Part shown: positions 60,265 through 64,000 of the stretch, piece after piece | How positions within the stretch are numbered: position 1 is the stretch's first letter | How the letters are laid out: every line of letters starts with the position of its first letter | From: Verrucomicrobiales bacterium | Lineage (GTDB): Bacteria > Verrucomicrobiota > Verrucomicrobiia > Verrucomicrobiales > DEV007 | DNA length: 64,000 bases | Assembly (NCBI GenBank): GCA_002698785.1 | Contig: PAAG01000004.1 | Location: 1-64,000 of the forward strand | Direction of reading: 5' to 3' | Position numbers and translations under genes: made by a program | The notes under the pieces: model-generated | Database searches by the model: none | The model's input: the letters and a program-made list of their open reading frames with translations, nothing else | Told to the model about the DNA's origin: nothing

Positions 60265-61281
60265 TTACATCTTCAATCCGTATTTCAGGAGAGCCTCCGA
60301 TTCTTCCCAGACCGTCGGCGATGTGCTGCCGAGGATGACGGCGATAACGCTACGCCCGTTTGCTGTTGCTGAAGAAACCAGGCAGCGTCCTGCGGCATTC
60401 GTGTAGCCTGTCTTCAGACCGGTGCAGTAGGGGAAGTGGCGAAGCACCTGATTCGTGTTGTTGCAGGTCTTGGTCGTTCCGTCGGAAAATCGAAAGATGG
60501 TGCTCTTTGTTCCCACTGATCGGCGAACTGTCGGATTGCGAAGTGCCGCAGCTCCCAGCTTCGCAAGGTCCCTGGCAGTGGAATACTGTCCGGGAGGGCT
60601 TGGAAGACCGTGGGCATTTGTAAAGTGCGAATCATACATGCCGAGAGATCGGGCCTTCTGGTTCATATTAGCGACAAATGCTGGAATGCTTCCAGAATGG
60701 TCTCGTCCCAGGGCATTGGCAATGTCGTTGCTACTGCGTACCAGAACAGCGTGCAGCAGCTCTGCTCTGGTGTAAACCTGGCCTGCCTTGATACCCATCT
60801 TCGTCGGCTCTGCCCAAGTGTCCTCATCCGTGATTGTGACGGGAGCACTCAGGTTGCCTCGCTCGGCCACGAGAATTCCGAGGAGGAGTTTCTGCGTGCT
60901 GGCGCAGGGGAGGCGGGTATCTGCATTTTTCTCGAAAAGAACACGACCTCTGGCGTCCACGAGAATAGCGGCCTTTGCTGTAATATTGGGTTTATTCGCC
61001 TCATCCAGCTCATCTACGCCAAAACCATTGAAAAGAATGGGGGTGGGCCCGGGCACTTGTGCGGTCTGACCGTTTGTGTCGACTGGCTGGTATGCGGCAG
61101 GGGTGCCGCCTGAGTCCGATGGATTCGTGTAACCGTGTGCAGGCACAGGAGCCTGAGTGGCCATCGAAGCTGTCTCGTTCGTCTCACACGAGACGAGTGA
61201 GGCGACAACCAATGCGACGGCGGGAAATACCGTGGCAAAGGATCGGAGGAACGGGAATGCTGCGAAGATGGATTGTCTCAT
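60265..61281 (-). CDS. D-alanyl-D-alanine carboxypeptidase (S11 family), probable lipoprotein
   Basis: PCASTQKLLLG (SxxK), VRSSNDIANAL (SxN), GLKTGYTNAAGRC (KTG); lipobox-like VVASLVSC. Confidence 0.93.
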   Translation of the reverse strand: MRQSIFAAFPFLRSFATVFPAVALVVASLVSCETNETASMATQAPVPAHGYTNPSDSGGTPAAYQPVDTNGQTAQVPGPTPILFNGFGVDELDEANKPNITAKAAILVDARGRVLFEKNADTRLPCASTQKLLLGILVAERGNLSAPVTITDEDTWAEPTKMGIKAGQVYTRAELLHAVLVRSSNDIANALGRDHSGSIPAFVANMNQKARSLGMYDSHFTNAHGLPSPPGQYSTARDLAKLGAAALRNPTVRRSVGTKSTIFRFSDGTTKTCNNTNQVLRHFPYCTGLKTGYTNAAGRCLVSSATANGRSVIAVILGSTSPTVWEESEALLKYGLKM

Positions 61282-61326
61282 GAGCCGCGTGAAAGTAATC
61301 GATATTTTTCTGATTTCACCAAATCC

Positions 61327-62157
61327 TTACTGATTCTCCGCAAACACGGCCTCTATTTCCGGAGAAGGCTCCGCTCCCAAGTCGATGGCGGAATAGTAGT
61401 GCCGGCGAGCCAGCTCAATTCGGGGAGGATTCATATCCAGATAGGAGACGGCGAGATTGTAGTGAGCATCTTCGAGACCAGGATCTAGCTCGATGGCCTG
61501 CTGCAGCTCGGATAACGCGGCATCTTCCCAGCCATAATCGCGAACAACTGCCGCGAGATAAACATGAGCCCGTGCATTCTTGGGAGATTCATGAATCGCC
61601 CGTGTCAGGCTCGAAATGGCAAGGTCCAGGTCGCCTCTCTCATATTGAATCAATCCGAGGGTTTGCCAGTTTTGCGAGATCGTAGGGTTGATTTCCAACG
61701 ATTTACTGAGATTCCCAGCTGCCGCCAGTAGATTTCCCAACTGGTGCTCGGCAACTCCCAGATTGGCGTAGGCTAAAGCATTGTCTGGAGCTTTCTCTAT
61801 CATTTGGAGATAAAGCCTTCGTGCCTCTTCCCACCGTTGGTCGGCAACGGCTAGAGCTCCTTCCTGCGCGATCTCGGCGACCTCTGGGGGTAGCTTCGAC
61901 TGTCCTTGGACCAGGCCGACCTTCAAGGGACCCTCTTTTTCCTGGGTTTCCTCGTCGTTCTCATTCGACTCTTTTGGAACGGCAATCATCTCCTTTGGCT
62001 TCTCTTCCTCATCTGTCTTGGTAGAGAGGCGAAAGCCGCGCATCACTGGGGCGTCACCGGCATTTTCCTCTTCACTTTGCCCCCGAAACGGGGTGAAAAC
62101 TACAGCGGCGAAGGCCCAGAGTGATATTCCGGAACGGAGGAGATGGCTGAATTTCAT
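61327..62157 (-). CDS. TPR-repeat protein
   Basis: NALAYANLGVAEHQLGNLLAAAGNLSKSLEINPTISQNWQTLGLIQYERGDLDLAISSLTRAI. Confidence 0.85.
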   Translation of the reverse strand: MKFSHLLRSGISLWAFAAVVFTPFRGQSEEENAGDAPVMRGFRLSTKTDEEEKPKEMIAVPKESNENDEETQEKEGPLKVGLVQGQSKLPPEVAEIAQEGALAVADQRWEEARRLYLQMIEKAPDNALAYANLGVAEHQLGNLLAAAGNLSKSLEINPTISQNWQTLGLIQYERGDLDLAISSLTRAIHESPKNARAHVYLAAVVRDYGWEDAALSELQQAIELDPGLEDAHYNLAVSYLDMNPPRIELARRHYYSAIDLGAEPSPEIEAVFAENQ

Positions 62158-62224
62158 GAGGGGTGATTAGGAAAACTGAAATAAAATTCGGATTTTGCCT
62201 TGCGCGACAAATTAATTTAACCCA

Positions 62225-62238
62225 TGTTCTAGAGAACA
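62225..62238 (+). promoter_or_regulatory. Putative LexA operator (TGTTC-N4-GAACA)
   Basis: tgttc-taga-gaaca, 9 nt upstream of the lexA start codon. Confidence 0.8.
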
Positions 62239-62247
62239 CTGTTCAAA

Positions 62248-62865
62248 ATGAAATTAACTCAAAGGCAGCAGGAAATTCTCGATTATCTTCAATCCGAACA
62301 TCGCAGGACGGGAATTATGCCCTCCACGAGGGAGATACAGAGCCATTTTGGATTCGCAAGCCAAACGGCGGCAGTGAGCCACCTGCGTGCATTAGAGAAA
62401 AAAGGTGCCATTACCCGTCGGGAACACAAGGCTCGATCCGTAATGTTTGCCGATGCTGCTGACCGCGAGCCGATAGTAGATGTTCCCATTTACGGGGCGA
62501 TTCCTGCTGGATACGGTGATGATTCGACACCTGTAGCGGACGGTACCTTGTCTGTGGACGTTCGTTCCATGGGGATTGACGAGAAGTCGAAGGCCTACGC
62601 CTTGAAGGTACGGGGTGACTCCATGATTGAAGCCCACATTCTTGATGGCGACCATGTCGTGCTCGAATACCGCGAACCGAGAGATCAGGACATTGTCGCA
62701 GCTTTGATTGATGGGGAGACTACCCTCAAGCGATTTATCCAAAACAATCGCAAACCTTTCCTCAAAGCCGAGAATCCCGAATACCCGGATCTCATCCCGG
62801 CTCAGGAGCTCCTGATCCAAGGAGTTATGGTGGGATTGGTTCGAGGTGCGGCTCGTCGCTGGTAA
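62248..62865 (+). CDS. lexA: LexA repressor
   Basis: MKLTQRQQEILDYLQSEHRRTGIMPSTREIQSHFGFAS; cleavage site IPAG; GDSMIEAHILDGD; ALIDGETTLKRF. Confidence 0.96.
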   Translation: MKLTQRQQEILDYLQSEHRRTGIMPSTREIQSHFGFASQTAAVSHLRALEKKGAITRREHKARSVMFADAADREPIVDVPIYGAIPAGYGDDSTPVADGTLSVDVRSMGIDEKSKAYALKVRGDSMIEAHILDGDHVVLEYREPRDQDIVAALIDGETTLKRFIQNNRKPFLKAENPEYPDLIPAQELLIQGVMVGLVRGAARRW

Positions 62866-62953
62866 TTGGACAGGAAAATAGGGACTCATTTGTAGCGCTT
62901 TCCTGCTGTATTTTTGGTCGACGAAACGCGGGGTTTTGACCATCGTGGCGAAC

Positions 62954-64000
62954 ATGAATCGGTTTGCCCCCATTTTCGTCTTTTGTCTTGCTGCGGCATC
63001 GCTGTCGTACGCCGCTCCCAAAATCGAAACAATCGCCGGAACCGGCGAACAGGGATATTCTGGTGACGGAGGGAAGGGGACCGAAGCTAAACTGGATAAC
63101 CCCTTCGGTGTGATCGTCGCACCAGACGGAGACATCATCTTCTGCGACACCATCAACCACGTAATCCGTCGTATTTCCCGGAAAAACGGAAACATCGATA
63201 CCATCGTCGGCACCGGCGAGAAGGGATACGAAGGCAACGGCACGCCACCTCTGGAAACAAAGCTCTTCGAACCCTATGAAGTGCGTTACCATCCTTCGGG
63301 AGATCTCTATTGGGTGGAGATGCGCAACAACATCGTCCGGAAGCTGGATGCCAAGACCAATCGTGTCGAGTTGGTAGCTGGAAACGGCAAAGCGGGATTC
63401 TCAGGTGACGATGGTCCTGCTACCGAAGCAGCGATGAACAATCCGCACTCGATTCAGTTCGACGCAGCGGGCGAAAACCTTTTTATCTGCGATATCAAGA
63501 ATCACCGCATCCGCAAAGTGGAGCTGAAAACCGGAGTCATCACGACATGGTGCGGAACAGGGAAAGCCGAGCCAACCGAGAACGGTGCACCAGTCAGTCC
63601 TGACACACCTCTTAAAGGGCCTCGAGCATTCGACATCGCACCGAATGGGGATCTCTGGCTAGCCCTTCGTGAAGGCAACCAGGTCTACCGCATCGACATG
63701 AAAGAACTTAAGCTCTATCACGTTGCCGGAACGGGAAAGAAAGGCTTCCACGCAGAAGAAAAGCCCGCTCTCGAATCCGAGCTTTCAGGTCCAAAGGGAG
63801 TCGCCATTTCTCCTGACGGAAAACTGATCTACCTCGCCGATACCGAGTCCCACACCGCTCGCGCGATAGACCTCTCTCAAAATCCTCCAACGCTAAAATT
63901 GATCGCCGGAACTGGAAAGCGCGGAGACGGACCTGATTCACCAGATCCACTCGCTTGTGGCATGGCACGCCTCCACGGAGTGGGAACTGACCCCATTACT
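62954..64000 (+). CDS. NHL-repeat protein (3' truncated by window), absent from the supplied ORF track
   Basis: Translated by eye: MNRFAPIFVFCLAAASLSYAAPKIETIAGTGEQGYSGDGGKGTEAKLDNPFGVIVAPDGDIIFCDTINHVIRRIS...; frame open to the last base. Confidence 0.9.
   Translation, partial: MNRFAPIFVFCLAAASLSYAAPKIETIAGTGEQGYSGDGGKGTEAKLDNPFGVIVAPDGDIIFCDTINHVIRRISRKNGNIDTIVGTGEKGYEGNGTPPLETKLFEPYEVRYHPSGDLYWVEMRNNIVRKLDAKTNRVELVAGNGKAGFSGDDGPATEAAMNNPHSIQFDAAGENLFICDIKNHRIRKVELKTGVITTWCGTGKAEPTENGAPVSPDTPLKGPRAFDIAPNGDLWLALREGNQVYRIDMKELKLYHVAGTGKKGFHAEEKPALESELSGPKGVAISPDGKLIYLADTESHTARAIDLSQNPPTLKLIAGTGKRGDGPDSPDPLACGMARLHGVGTDPIT

Overview
This 64 kb chromosomal window probably comes from a Verrucomicrobiota-like bacterium. 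That placement rests on a TGTTC-N4-GAACA operator at lexA, a DUF1549/DUF1501 pair, sulfatase and NHL genes, and an Akkermansia-like TPR/secretin; it is inference. About 28% of the window is one giant ORF, open at the window's 5' edge and ending at 17923. It encodes a filamentous-haemagglutinin-like surface or secreted protein of >5,970 aa built from about 108 (hand count) IGHGG-centred units. The units sit in higher-order super-modules separated by homologous interludes with positionally conserved cysteines. A run of nine consecutive units has lost the His, and a CBM-like domain is inserted late in the array. A TPR+secretin protein follows immediately. The rest is ordinary chromosomal content: korAB, GntP permease, GT4 glycosyltransferase/phosphoesterase/phoU, rplM-rpsI, recR, an ECF sigma/membrane protein/degenerate PDZ-protease cassette, tandem trypsins, a sulfatase, a REP-associated tyrosine transposase (RAYT) flanked by an exactly inverted pair of REP palindromes, NHL-repeat proteins, DUF1501/DUF1549, an ECF sigma plus a zinc-finger/kinase/beta-helix protein, a D,D-carboxypeptidase and lexA. 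Non-coding signals worth following up are four successive strong hairpins upstream of the GT4 gene, a shared 34-nt leader on two NHL genes, and hairpins directly against start codons. No tRNA, rRNA, CRISPR or prophage was recognised. All calls are by eye; no database or folding search was run.
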